Made by a program: the position numbers and the translations under genes
NCBI RefSeq assembly: GCF_037975245.1
Contig: NC_092583.1
Location: 6,771,264-6,835,263, forward strand
Direction of reading: 5' to 3'
From: Apostichopus japonicus
Lineage: Eukaryota > Echinodermata > Holothuroidea > Aspidochirotida > Stichopodidae
DNA: 64,000 nt
Shown: positions 1-11,850 of the stretch, in pieces
How the letters are laid out: each line of letters opens with the position of its first letter
Position numbering within the stretch: the stretch's first letter is position 1
The notes under the pieces: generated by a model
What the model was told of the DNA's origin: nothing
Database searches by the model: none
What the model saw: only the letters and a program-made list of their open reading frames with translations

Positions 1-1398
1 AAGAACTGTTTGGATGAAAGCAACAGGCTTAATATACTTACTGTAGCTTCTGTTTGTTATTTCGTCTGCTGCGGACACCGGAGGGGAGTTCACCGGTGCG
101 GTAGGAGGAGGGGGTGTAGTATGGGGAGATGGTTGTTCCACCGGTTGGGTAGCAGCATGGTGAGGATTTCTTACACCGTTGCTGGTATAATCATGACGGT
201 GCACTATACATGAAATATGAAGATAAATGTATTGTTTGAAATAAGTATAGTTATAATTATAATTTCTTACATCAGGTCTGTCTGAAAACAAATTTAGTAC
301 CAAACAGAAACAGTTTCTTTCTTACCATATTTGATATTAAAAACGACCGTGAAATTTCTTACATTGGAAGTCAAATAAAAACAATTGGATATAACTCTTG
401 ATGTGTTGATGTTGTTGTTCATTATGTCGTGATTTTGTTGCATGTATTTTGTTTTATGGTTGCTATTTCTTTAATCTAATGTGGATGTCTTGTTGTTATT
501 GATACATGTTATTTTAAGCTGTTTTCAGTGATATATACAATATCAAAACAATACTTTTAGTAAATATGCTGACAGTATTGCTATACTGCTGTGTGTGATG
601 ACATCATTACAACGCATCCGGGGTCTCCTGTCAAGCACCTGATGACATTTCATACCGTAAACAGGATATTTGATTAAGAGAGGACAGCTTTAATTAGATG
701 CAATGTCCAGGCTCCTAAAATATCGTATCTGTATATATATATACCGAGGCTTACCGTCATCACAAAATCAAAACAGTCACATTCAAACTCAAAACGTTAC
801 AAGGAAAGAAAACTCAAATCCCTCAGGATTTACATTACCTTGTCCGGTTTCTTGGAATGTAAACATTGAAGTCATGGCGTAATCACACAACATAACAAGA
901 TATTGCTGATCGAAGGCAAATTAGAGGGAAAGCCCCGGATGTTGTAGCATGTTATGATTTTTCTTGCGCTCTCGTTAGCAATTTTTAGCCACTTAAAATG
1001 TCTTTAACAACTTAAATGAATGGGGTAAGTGAATGGGGTAAGAAACCTCAGTCTTAACTACTTGGGGGACACTTTAAGAATCAAGAGAATTTAACACGAG
1101 GATACATATAGGTCTGTCTTACTATTCTACTTTAGCTGCTTGATGAGTACATTCGTAAGTTCATATCCACGATAAAACTGGAAAACGAATCACGGTCCTT
1201 TTAAGACTGTATGTCATCTCGGATGATGACGTGAGACCATGTACTGCATCCCTACTCTTCACTGTAGAGGTGAATGTAGTATGTTCTATGCTCGTTGCAA
1301 TAAAAACATGTTGCACTCAGTTCTTTGTGTCTCGGATAAGTTGTTCGTTGCAATGTATAAATGTACTTAACAAACACGAACTATACTGTATATTATAG
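1..1398. other. no gene recognised
   Basis: AT-rich DNA with no convincing exon, RNA gene or repeat boundary. Confidence 0.4.
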
Positions 1399-1406
1399 GC
1401 AACATC

Positions 1407-3494
1407 CAGTGGCGTAGCTAGGATTTTTTGAGAGGGGGGGCCATGGGGGCCTGTTCTTTCTAGTGGGGGGGCCGGAGGTTACTATCTAAGGGGAGCGCCA
1501 CCATGGTTGGCGCGGAGCGTACAGAGAAAATTTGAGATTTCAGCACCCCCCAGATCGCAGGAGATGGCACCTGTGAGGCAAAATAGCAACCAAAAAGATG
1601 TGCAACTTTGGTAACAGAAATGCAAAAAAAGTTTTTTCTCTTTCATGCTGACTGGCCTTGCCAACTCAACCAGACTTTTAACTTGAGGGAAGTTGGCATC
1701 ATTTGCAGGAATTTCAGAATTCCCAATATTTTATATCTCTACCAGTAGTGGAAAATCCTGTTTCGACAGTTTCGTGGCCATAAAAAAGTTGTTTTGTGGA
1801 ATATTCAATGACATATATTCATTTGACTCGAGGCAATATATGAATACCTGCAGGGGCGGCGATCTGTTTCAAATATTGGGGTTGGGGGGACATCTGCTTG
1901 GATGCAGGCGAATTACTGTCAAAGCGGAGCGCCACCATTGGTTGGCGCGCAGCGTACAAGAAAATTTCTGGTTTTGATAGCCCCCCAGATGACCGGAAAT
2001 GGCACTTCTCGGGCTTGAAAATGACCAACCAGATGTACACTTTTGCCTGAGAACCAAGTTTTCCTAATAGTTTTTTTTTCATTCATAACCTTTTGTCAAG
2101 ATTGTCACCAGTCACACATCATGTTCGACCTCATTGCATTTGTAGGTAATTCTACGTAACGCCCCACAATACCCGTCAGCCCCACTTTTCAAGGTTTTAA
2201 GCCCATTATTTGTTCAGAATTTGAATAATAAATTCACTTCAAAACATACCCATAATGTTGCACTAAATTTCATCTATGGACAACCAATATAGAAAACCCC
2301 CCTCAACCACTAACAGACCGGTCAAAATTGTACGAGTGTAGAGGGAAGTATACTATGATGAAGAATGTTGGTCAAGGGATTTTCGAAATTTCAGACACAG
2401 TTAAATTATTGGTGTACAAATATTAAAACCTCTTATAACGGCTACTATAAAACTTCGATATCATAGAAAATACCAAAAATATATGCTCGAGGGGGAGGGC
2501 GGTCTCCACCCCTTCACCCCCCCCCCTCCCTTGGCTACGCACCTGCGGTTAGAAATCTTGTAGGAAACAGGCCAAATGGAAACCCAGTGAACCCATATCG
2601 ATGTGGATCCTATGTATGATTGTACGTACTTACACTCATACACAAGATGCAAACCAAATTTCATTACGGATGCGGTCCGTCTAGCTATTCATTTCGAGAA
2701 AAAAAGTAAAAACTACTTTCGGTCATATATAGTAACAAATTGTGACACGTTTAGACAGGCGCTTTGCGAGGAATTTGCCAAGGGAGGGGCAAAGCTTGTA
2801 CCCAGACTTTCTAAGCGTAGCGCCACCATAAGTTGGCGCGAAGCGCAAAAGAAAATTTTGGCCGAAAATGCCTCCCAGATCGCTGGAAATGGCACTTCCC
2901 AGGCCTTGTAAGTTGCATCTAAGCATTTTCTATTTTGAAATTACTAGCGATATCATAAAAAAATACAAAACATATGCTTAAAAAAAAACTATGCCACCAA
3001 ATATTGGGGGGATATAAGATACTATATCCCCCACCTAAAATATTGGGGGGACATGTCCCCCCGTCCCCCCCCCCCCCATGATCGCCGCCCATGAATACCT
3101 GATACCTCGGCTCAGAACAAACGGAGCCAATCTTTTGATAGATTGTTGCGCTAGGTGGAAGCACTGAACATATTTTCAGCAGATATCGCTATCACGCAGC
3201 ACAACAAGGTTCGTGGTGTATGGTCGCAATCGTCGCATCGACCATTGCCATGCCATGCTGTGTGACCATTCTCATGATTACTACAGATATTGTATTATTC
3301 TTATTCTGCCAGATGCAGACGAGAAAATTGTGTAACTCTATTTCCCAAATTATTGAACAAAAAATATTAGCGAATCGCACTGATGAGTGTTTTTTTTTAC
3401 CCCATTCCCAGTGGGGGGGCCAGTGGGGGGGGGGCCAGCCGATTTCATGGGGGGCCTCGGCCCCCCAGGCCCCCCCCCCGTAGCTACGCCACTG
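1407..3494. mobile_element. hAT-like non-autonomous element, 2.09 kb, with nested insertion
   Basis: Ends are perfect 14-bp inverted repeats CAGTGGCGTAGCTA (1407-1420 and, complemented, 3481-3494), flanked by the exact 8-bp direct repeat GCAACATC (1399-1406 and 3495-3502). An 8-bp duplication with CAGNGG termini is typical of hAT elements. Just inside each end lies a G/C homopolymer-rich tract. No transposase frame is seen. A second complete element (1851-3093) sits inside, and one copy of the 95-base core module lies at about 1481-1580. Confidence 0.88.
1851..3093. mobile_element. hAT-like element nested in the 1407-3494 element
   Basis: Ends are CAGGGGCGGCGATC and, complemented, CATGGGCGGCGATC, flanked by the exact 8-bp repeat AATACCTG (1843-1850 and 3094-3101). 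It carries two copies of the core module (about 1911-2015 and 2803-2905) and internal sequence shared, inverted, with 57.0-58.4 kb. The piece ending CTTGGCTACGCACCTG near 2544 looks like the end of an older insertion. Confidence 0.82.
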
Positions 3495-3502
3495 GCAACA
3501 TC

Positions 3503-4439
3503 GTAGTATCACCCCCTCAATTTACATTTCTTTGTGATAATTCTTCAGAACTCTCATTCAATAAAAGAATTCTAACCGCAAAATCGACCCCGTTTTACTG
3601 ATGACGTAATAATCTGATTCATAGTGCCAGTCATACTCATGTGGTCACGGTCCCAACGTAAGTTTACCGTGAGACTGGGAGTGTATTAATTCGTACTCAG
3701 GGTCCTGTCTTATTAACTTTACTTGATAAGGCCATAACGCCATTATATAACCCAAGTACAGAATCACACGTGATCCTAGTCGAGAATCTATTTCTTTTAT
3801 GAGACTATTTTGTAACTTCTAAGCAGCTATGAGGTGTTCACATTCTAAGATACGGCAATCTATTTTTGTTATCTCAACAAACCAAACTATATTTTCAGTG
3901 ACTGATTGCTCAGGAAACTACTCATTACTTCAAAGCTAATCAGCTGTTTCGAGTTTTTATCCCTCCCGGCGTGTAGTTTGTGACATAGTTTCGTCGAGAC
4001 ACCGTCTAGCTTAGTCAAATTTATCATTAACCAGATCTTGACCATTACAACGCGAAACCTGTCAAATAGGAACTTTTTAATTATATACCGCCCACTTAGT
4101 TTGCTTTTAAAAGCAGTTTGTTGGTAAATTTATCGGATGTTGTTTGAAGGTAAAATCCTGTACCAATATATTTCATAAGCTTCAGAACTCAAGCTTCACT
4201 TGAAATACCGGAGTTATAGTCGAACGTTGAAGTTATCAAATATGTTTTTTAATATGATTAATACTAGTATGAGGGGTGTCTGTGTGACGAAATCCATGAA
4301 AAATCAGATCTAGACGAGAGAATTGCTGATTTCTCAGTATTCTCTACATAATTCGAAAATAATATTCCAAAAATGGTTCAACTGTCACCCTTTGGTCTTT
4401 GGTGTACCTTTACCATTAACATATTAAGTAATAAACTTT
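3503..4439. other. no gene recognised
   Basis: Unique-looking AT-rich sequence between a hAT-like element and the 0.4-kb direct repeat. Confidence 0.4.
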
Positions 4440-4865
4440 AACACTTTATTCATCGGACTAACTGTACTCCATTTAATCGATAGTCATATCTATTAGATTT
4501 ATAAGCATGAGCTTTATTAACTTCTGTCCGTTTACCCTTAGTCTACGCCTATCATTTGATCAATCAATAATTATCTTGAGTTTAAGTGACTTGCACAAAC
4601 CAGAAGTCTAATTGTTCTTAAGAGATACGAGCCTGATACTTATATCCATTGCTGCTTTGTCTGCAAATATGATAGAAAACAACATTTCGATGTACCTTGT
4701 AACCTTTGGTAAACTTCACAATCAAATTTCGTTCATTATTATTATCTATTTATTAATCAAGTTATCGCTGAATGTTTACATTTCTACACATTTACTGCTT
4801 CATATGTATACAAGCGGATATTCAACTTCCTGTCTACAATCATTGTTCTCTGTTTTTATTTTGGT
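4440..4865 (+). repeat. direct repeat, copy A (partner at 8226-8655)
   Basis: About 90% alike by eye to 8226-8655. Shared landmarks are GAGCTTTATTAACTTCTGTC, CTTGCACAAACCAGAAGTC and TTCATATGT.TACAAGCGG. Copy A lacks about 20 bases present in copy B near 8600. No terminal repeats seen. Unclassified. Confidence 0.85.
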
Positions 4866-5169
4866 TTCTACTGAAAATCCGTTTCATATTTTGTTCATGC
4901 GTTTGCCTCAAATTTCTATATTTGGTTGCACAATCCTGAGTAGTGTATATACTTACACGCAATCTCGCTTTCCAGACGATCACCATTAGGGACAGTGTAA
5001 CCATGCGCACGTGAGTCCAACACAGGCAATTCGTCATCTCCTGCCCCGTTCATACTGATCTTGTCGTGTCGAGTTCTATGGAAATATAATATGGTTATAC
5101 AATCAAAATGCTGTTATGAATAGTGCAATATCGCAAATTAAATATGCGACATAGATTGGTTTGACAGAG

Positions 5170-5570
5170 ATCACGTCATGTAAAGGATCGGATATGACGT
5201 ATGATAGAGGATCGGATATGACGTAGTTTGATGATAGAGAATTGTTTGTGACGTTGTTTGATGATAGAGGATCGGATGTGACGCAGTTTGATGATAGAGG
5301 ATCGGGGGTAACGTTGTTTTGATGATAGAGGATCGGATGTGACGTAGTTTGATGATAGAGAATCGTTTGTGAGGTTGTTTGATGATAGAGGATCGGATGT
5401 GACGCAGTTTGATGATATAGGATCGTATGTGACGTAGTTTGATGATAGAGGATCGGATGTGACGTTGTTTGATGATAGAGGATCGGATGTGGCGTAGTTT
5501 GATGATATAGGATCACATGTGACGTAGTTTGATAATAGATGATCGGATGTGACGTAGTTTGATGATAGTT
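5170..5570 (+). repeat. minisatellite, about 30-bp unit, about 13 copies
   Basis: Imperfect tandem units built from GACGTAGTTTGATGATAGAG followed by GATCGGATGT, with alternates GACGTTG, GACGCAG and AATCGTTTGT. The unit length is divisible by three, which explains the open minus-strand frame of repeated YHQTTSHPIL-type residues; that frame is not a gene. Confidence 0.9.
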
Positions 5571-5597
5571 TTAATAAAACTTCGAAACTCTAGAAAT

Positions 5598-5660
5598 AAT
5601 AAACCTCCCTGCGGGATCGAAACGTCCAGCCCTCTAACTGCAATATGCTAACTATACATT
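5598..5660 (-). repeat. weak tRNA-like relic
   Basis: The minus strand shows a B-box-like GTTTCGATCCC preceded by TTAGCATATTGCAGTTAGAG, as in degraded tRNA-derived repeats. No clean cloverleaf. Confidence 0.25.
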
Positions 5661-5736
5661 TGAATACGATATCTTGAATGTTCATTTTATTTGTTAACAT
5701 CAATATGTATGAATAGGATGAAAAACTACTGCCAGT

Positions 5737-6820
5737 CAGTGGCGGCGGAACCGGGGGGGCTTGGGGGGGCTCAGCCCCCCCAATGAAAAAGTTGAGGGGG
5801 CAAATGCATGATAAGCCCCCCCAATATTTACCAAGAGTCCGAAACGTGCATCTGCCAATTTTTCAATGCATACTTGTCGATCTGTCCGATGCACACGTAT
5901 ACTATATAGGTGTAATAATTTTAGTAATTGCTGGGGGACCCTCGGCCCGTCCCCTGGCTATAGACCACATTGTCACCCCAACCGCGTCTTCACGCCCCGT
6001 GAAAAGTGGAAGCAGTGAGTGTGAGTACCGGTAAGCGTAACACAACTTCGTCTTAGGCCAATGACTGCCTCATTTCAGCCAGTTCTCCAACATCCCCTTA
6101 CTTAGTGGCGGAGCGTCCATATATACAGTCAGGGGGCGGATGCCCCCCCCCCCCCTGACGGACTCAAATGGACTGCTGGCGCCCTTTTCAGCTTTTCACT
6201 ACTTTTTACTTATTTGCGATTATTGACTATTTTATTGCGCTCTCATATACTTATTGACATTTGTCATATTCTGTTGGTGTAATTTTCCGACAAAATGGCG
6301 ACGACACCTTTTTATTCTCCGTTTATCTGCAAATTAGCAAGGCCCGGAAAGGGTCATTTCCTGCAATCTAGGGAGTATCTTTACTCAAAAATTTTCTGTA
6401 CGCTCCGCGCCAACCTGTGGTGGCGCTCCGCTTAGATAGTGTCGAAAGCGCCCCTACAGACCATTCTTGCCCCCCCTGACCAATACCCCTAGCCCCGCCA
6501 CTGCCCTTACCACACTCAAAAACGTCTTTGCGAGTACACTACGAGTAATAGCTACTCTCTTAAAACACCATCGAATATACAAATTACAATGATTTTACAG
6601 ACTTTTACGTGCAATCTGAGAAATTGCAGGCTTGAGACCCATATGTTAGGGCTAGGTATTCGCAGCATAAAACACTCGGGAAGGGCCGTTTCCGGCCATC
6701 TGGGGGTTTGAAAAAACCCAAAATTTTCTTGTACGCTCCGCGCCAACCGATGCTGGCGCTCCGCTTAGATAGTCTCCACACATTAGCCCCCCCAATAATT
6801 TTTCCGTTCCGCCGCGCCTG
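5737..6820. mobile_element. hAT-like element, 1.08 kb, with nested insertion
   Basis: Starts CAGTGGCGGCGGAACCGG and ends in a diverged complement (TTCCGCCGCGCCTG). Flanks are the exact 8-bp repeat CTGCCAGT (5729-5736 and 6821-6828). Inside are a complete smaller element (6103-6503) and one core module copy on the minus strand (about 6675-6772). No coding frame of its own. Confidence 0.82.
6103..6503. mobile_element. hAT-like MITE nested in the 5737-6820 element
   Basis: A 401-bp element with ends TAGTGGCGG and CCGCCACTG, flanked by CCCTTACT (6095-6102) and CCCTTACC (6504-6511), a 7-of-8 duplication. G/C homopolymer tracts lie near the ends and a core module copy on the minus strand (about 6345-6440). 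Confidence 0.7.
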
Positions 6821-6828
6821 CTGCCAGT

Positions 6829-6900
6829 CTCCACCGGATTTGAATCCGAGCACCCCGCTATATACGCGGACACCCTTACCAACTAGGCTATGGACGCTGA
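6829..6900 (-). repeat. tRNA-like relic
   Basis: The minus strand has an A box TAGCCTAGTTGG, a 5-bp anticodon-like stem (TCCGC/GCGGG) with loop GTATATA, and a B-box-like GATTCAAATCC. The acceptor and T stems do not pair well, so this is a tRNA or SINE head relic rather than a working tRNA. It abuts the target duplication of the 5737-6820 element. Confidence 0.4.
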
Positions 6901-6929
6901 TTGAATGTCCCGAGGTTCGAAACCGGTAA

Positions 6930-8225
6930 GGAAGGTCGTGATTCCATTGTAGGCATTTGCCATCTGTATCGAACAATACTATTTCTGTTTTGGTGACATA
7001 TTTTGTCTTATACTCTAGAGATCAATCATGATGCTAAACAACTCGAAATCATTTGCAATTCCAAAAGCCGGATCTCGAAAGGAATACTTTGAACAGACAC
7101 TGTTAAATGAAATAGAAATAAACGACAAAGACAAATTAATATATATATTTACTTGAAATTAAAGTTCACAAGTCACTGTAGTTTAAAACCCAAAACCCAA
7201 AATACTTTATATCAGAAACAGAAGAATTCAGACAGAGAAATTATTTTTTGAATATTTATTCCCCCTTCTTGTCTTTCATGAATCCACAAAAGCGTTTACT
7301 CTTGGAAGGGAGAGGTGCAAAGTCGAGACAAAAAAAGCACGCCATCACCTTTCAACCTTTCAACAGCGACAACAAGGTCAAGTTTTATTACCAAATAGTT
7401 TACTTGTAGCTTTATAACCACTTGTTCCATTATTAAAACAAGAGTCAACATATCCCATCATTTCAGTCTATGCAAAGTTTATAACAAGAGAGTTTCCATC
7501 GAATTTATTGTAAGGATAAGATGAACTGATCATACGGTCATTTGATTAGAAAAGTGTTTACGCCTGTCACAACTAAAACGTTTGTCATAAGAGAGAAGGA
7601 ATATGGCTCCCTTAATTGAAGATGTATTGGTGAAACCCTCAGATACAAATCAAACATTAACTTGAAGACATCGAAGGTTTATTGAATTGAATTTAAGACA
7701 GCCTAATCCCGACAGCTGGCCTATACTGTTCCTTGATCTGACATTATATATAATGAATACTGGTTACATATCTTCGTACGAATTCAACGTATCGCAGAAT
7801 AAACTTTGATAACATGTTTATTCTCTAAATATTTACGGCAAGAGAGATAAACCACACTGTTTTTGAGATGGGTTTGTGTTCGTGTAGGCTTGGTTTCCCA
7901 GGAGATCGTTTACTCTTAACGACCGTCCATATTGACTCCACATCTTTGATTCACCGTGGTTTGGTATTCAAAATTATTTCTCTGGAATAACTAGCACTTC
8001 ATATTATTGCTAGACTTTCAGTGGCAGGACAGTAGATGCCTGAGCATTCGAAACGAACTTCACATGGGCTGACAACCAAAGAAAAAACCGTAATTGAATG
8101 ATATACCCGTGTTCAAATGTTCACACAATCCGTATTAAAGAAAAGCATGTTTACGGTCTATTTTCATTCCAAAGATCAAGTAATAAAATTAAAACAAGTT
8201 AAATACTTCAGCAAAATGATTGTTA
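6930..8225. other. no gene recognised
   Basis: AT-rich; nothing identifiable on either strand. Confidence 0.4.
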
Positions 8226-8655
8226 TACTCAATTTAATAGATAGTAATATCTAATAGATTTATAATCGTGAGCTTTATTAACTTCTGTCCGTTTATCCTT
8301 AGTCTGCGCCTTTCATTTGATCAAATCTAATGATTAATCTAATAATTATCTTGAGTTTAAATGACTTGCACAAACCAGAAGTCTAATTGTTCTAAAGAGA
8401 TTCGAGACTGATAATTATATCCATTGCTGTTTTGTCTGCAAATATCATAGAACACAACATTTCAATGTACCTTGTAACCTTTTGGTAAACTTCACAATCA
8501 AATTTCGTTCATTATTATTATGTATTTATTTCTCAAGTTATCGTCGAGTGTTTACATTCCTACACATTTACTGCTTCATATGTTTACAAGCGGCTATTCA
8601 AGCAAAAAGACACGCTGACTTCCTGTCCACAATCATTGTTCCATTTTTATTACAA
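8226..8655 (+). repeat. direct repeat, copy B (partner at 4440-4865)
   Basis: Second copy of the 0.4-kb repeat, 3.8 kb downstream in the same orientation. It keeps the CAAGCAAAAAGACACGCTGA stretch absent from copy A. The two hAT-like elements at 5.7-6.8 kb and the 5.17-kb minisatellite lie between the copies. Confidence 0.85.
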
Positions 8656-10578
8656 CCACTACTACTACTACAGCAAACAAAATAGGCTGGTATCACGTTT
8701 AACCTGTACTTCACATTTGTTATGATCGTTTCCAAGTTTGCAGAAGGAGGTTGTCCACTGCGCGGATATATGTCAGCTTTAGAGGAATTTGCCAGGGATA
8801 TGTGTCCACGCAAAATGCACAGCAAAAATCACTGCATGGAAGCATGGAACTTTACAACGTATTCGAAGGAAAATCATTTTCACCTTTGTAAGTTGAAACA
8901 TGGCCTAAGTAGAAGAAGAACCCGCACTGATAACCTAGCCAGAGTTGATGTGGGGGGGGGGGAGGCGTGAATGGTACCAGTCTTTGTAGTAATAACAAAC
9001 CTTGTGAATCCCTGTAAACGAATATTGTTCGTCAGCAATTAAGGTGAGAAGGGGTGAAGGGTGAAGGAGCATGACACATATGATAAGGGTATGTGTAGAG
9101 TGCAACTGCCCTGGTACGGTAGGAAAATAATTACTGATTCTCTTCTTATAGCCAATTATAGATTTCAACTTCAAATCTCAACTCACAACCATGCATATAT
9201 ATCGTGCTGCACAATATATTTACGTTCAAGAGTTCACGTTATTCTCAGTGAAAATTTATCGTATAAGCAGCACAGCAGGTTACAATAAGGGCAATAGGTG
9301 TCCTTAATTATAACAAATTTAAGCAGTTTCTATTTAAAGAATGCGTTTCTCTCCGGTACGGTTTGAATGGGTGATATATAGGCTCCGCCAGCATTGATTA
9401 GTAATTGTTGGTAACATAGTTCACTGGTCACAGGATGTTCTTAATTAGGATTATTATTCAGCATCACGTTCAGTAACTGCTGACCATATTGTCATACATC
9501 TTCTGTCTCCGCTGATTGCATAGAGCGTCCTCGTCTGATTAAAGATTTTGTTGACACATTCCTCATTCTTAAAGGTCCATCTGAATGCCATAAGATGGTT
9601 GCATATTGCAGTTGGTGTGAGCAAGGGTGTAGGAGGGACCAGTGGCGTGCACATGACTTTAAAGGTGTGTTTTGAGAGATATTAAATCCCCAGACTGAGT
9701 TAGGTAGGGGCCAAACCTGTATGCCGGAAGAACCAGTGGCGATAAAGATGGGAGTGGCCGTTTATAGGTCGTTAACGCCGACCTTGATGTAGGGCGGTCT
9801 GCGGGTCCACCCCAAGAAAAACAATATCGTCAAATGGAGGATTTTGATGCTGATTTAGACAATACATTAGATCTACAATTAGCTCTAGATGCAAGCTGTC
9901 TGAATGTAAAAAATATCTCCAGTGAACAATCTCCCCGGCTTACAATGGAAAGTTGGGGCATTCCACTACTTCCTCCCATGCGCACGCCACTTGAAGGCAC
10001 AAGTGTAATAAATTGTTCCAAGGTAATAACATTTGAAAGTACAAGTATTTAGATTTGATGACATTTAAGACACTTGATTACACATTAGCCTTCTACAAGA
10101 GACGTCGTCAAATTTAATTCAATCTCTCTGAGGAAGAGAGCATAAACGCAAACATCTAACTGCGCCGTAGTTTCGTGCACGTGTAAAAACCGTGTATCGG
10201 TGTGCCATGACTAGCCTAATGAGAAATACTTTTATTTCATAATCAACATACTCACCCTTCTTGAACACAAGAACAGAATTTTTGTTTGCGATTACGTGTC
10301 CATATATGTACAATATATGATCCTTGTCACGTTCAATGAAATATACACGATACACTCGCATGTGCACCAACTATATCCGGCAAATATTTGTGTTAATACT
10401 TCGACTATCATTCGACTCCCCTCCCCCTTCCCGCCTCCTCCTCCTCCTCACACACCCCTCGACCCTTTCTTCGTGCAGAATAATTTCGTCTTGAATGGTT
10501 ATATCCAACATTAAATGGAAACAACCCATTATATTTGCCCCTTTTCGACTTTGAACTGTATGAGATCCCTTTTATTAC
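8656..10578. other. gene-free stretch with one possible MITE
   Basis: Contains the tentative element at 9640-9993. Short open frames have no family resemblance. No exon supported. Confidence 0.35.
9640..9993. mobile_element. possible hAT-like MITE
   Basis: CAGTGGCGTGCACATG at 9640 and CATGCGCACGCCACTTG ending at 9993 look like degenerate inverted ends of the same class. The flanking octamers match only weakly, so the boundaries are tentative. Confidence 0.4.
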
Positions 10579-10875
10579 TGGTGCTTTGGCCGAGTGAATA
10601 CAGGCGGTGGTATTTGGAGCAATGAGGCAATCGGGATGTTCCGGGTTCGATACCCGGCCAGGTCATAGTAAGGTGGGTTTTACATCCAAGAGCAATCTAC
10701 TGTTTTCCCATCTGATATGATTTTCTAAATTGTAAAGGATTCCAAATTTGAGTTAAAATGTTGAATTAGAAGCCACCCGACGTGTGAGTTGTAATCCATA
10801 AGCCTTTGCGGGCTTCTCCTACATATGTTGTCGCTTAAGCGTCGTTAAACTAACTGCTGATTATTTTTATTATTT
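10579..10875 (+). mobile_element. tRNA-derived SINE
   Basis: Starts with a tRNA-like head of the long-variable-arm class (Leu/Ser type). There is a Pol III A box TGGCCGAGTGAATACAGGC at 10587, and a T-arm at 10641-10657 (CCGGG TTCGATA CCCGG) with a perfect 5-bp stem containing the B box. About 200 bases of non-tRNA body follow, ending GTCGTTAAACTAACTGC and a T-rich tail. This is the standard SINE plan. No flanking duplication was confidently seen. Confidence 0.75.
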
Positions 10876-11104
10876 TTTTTTATTGATTTAGAAATCTATT
10901 TAAGACTATAAAAGTGTCAGGCCCACCTCTAATGACATGCGTAATGAGGTAACATCATAGGACAAGACCTTATCTGTATTTAACACGAGAAGAAATAGAC
11001 TGGAGAAGACATGAAAATGAAACTCAAGAAAATATACTTGATTGTTTGCCATGCATGAGAGGAATTATCTTTATAATCGTTGGTACATTTTCAAGCTTAA
11101 ACAT

Positions 11105-11195
11105 AATCGATCCCTAGCAACGAACACGATCCCAGCAACGAACACGATCCCCAAACGACGAACACGATCCCCAGAAACGATCACGATCCCGAGCG
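11105..11195 (+). repeat. short minisatellite, 17-18-bp unit
   Basis: About five imperfect units of AACGAACACGATCCCCAG. Confidence 0.8.
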
Positions 11196-11763
11196 ACCAA
11201 CACTCAGTGATGCTTCTATTTTTAATTGAAACCTTCTTTTTGAACGAAATTGTCTCAAATTCGCGAACGTCATAGAATTCCCGAGTTAATCTGACTTCTA
11301 GGACAAAGTTAGAATCTTTCTAGTAAGCCTATACACCTCCACCGGTCTTTGCTTCCACCCATGCACCCCCAGTTCCACTCCATGACTACAGTAACTCCAA
11401 CTGAATTCCAACCCAACCGAAAGGCCCATCCGCCCACACAACACTTCTTCCGTCAACTTTCTCGATCGTATACGAACGATTTTTAGTATTTAAAATGGGT
11501 TGTGCGCAAGCCCATATACAGCTAGTAGATTTACGTATTTTAACACTATCACTCGTAAAAGGTAAGAGATACCATAAAGAAGAATGGATTTCGTACTACA
11601 GTAAAGACTCTCTCAGGCTTAATGATAGGAAATAAATGATACTTGAAACAGGAACTTAACCATTTCAATTTAACGGGTGTGTAATAAAATAATTAAATGG
11701 ATTGCTTCATTGTATACAGCTGTTAGTAACGGATACGTGAATGACGCATATCAAGGAACGTAT

Positions 11764-11850
11764 ATTACCTATATACTACTAAATATACTACTAAATACTA
11801 CCATATACTACTATATACTACTTATACTACTAAATACTACCTACTACCCC
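11764..11850 (+). repeat. TACTACTA-type simple repeat with C run
   Basis: Imperfect repeats of ATACTACTA and AATACTACC, ending in a 14-base C run. Confidence 0.8.

Noticed and set aside
5103-5516. 137-residue minus-strand frame of repeated YHQTTSHPIL
   Set aside because: It is the 30-bp minisatellite read in frame; the unit length is divisible by three.
9834-10052. 72-residue frame starting MEDFDADLDN
   Set aside because: It runs across the right end of the possible MITE at 9640-9993, so it is unlikely to be a conserved exon.
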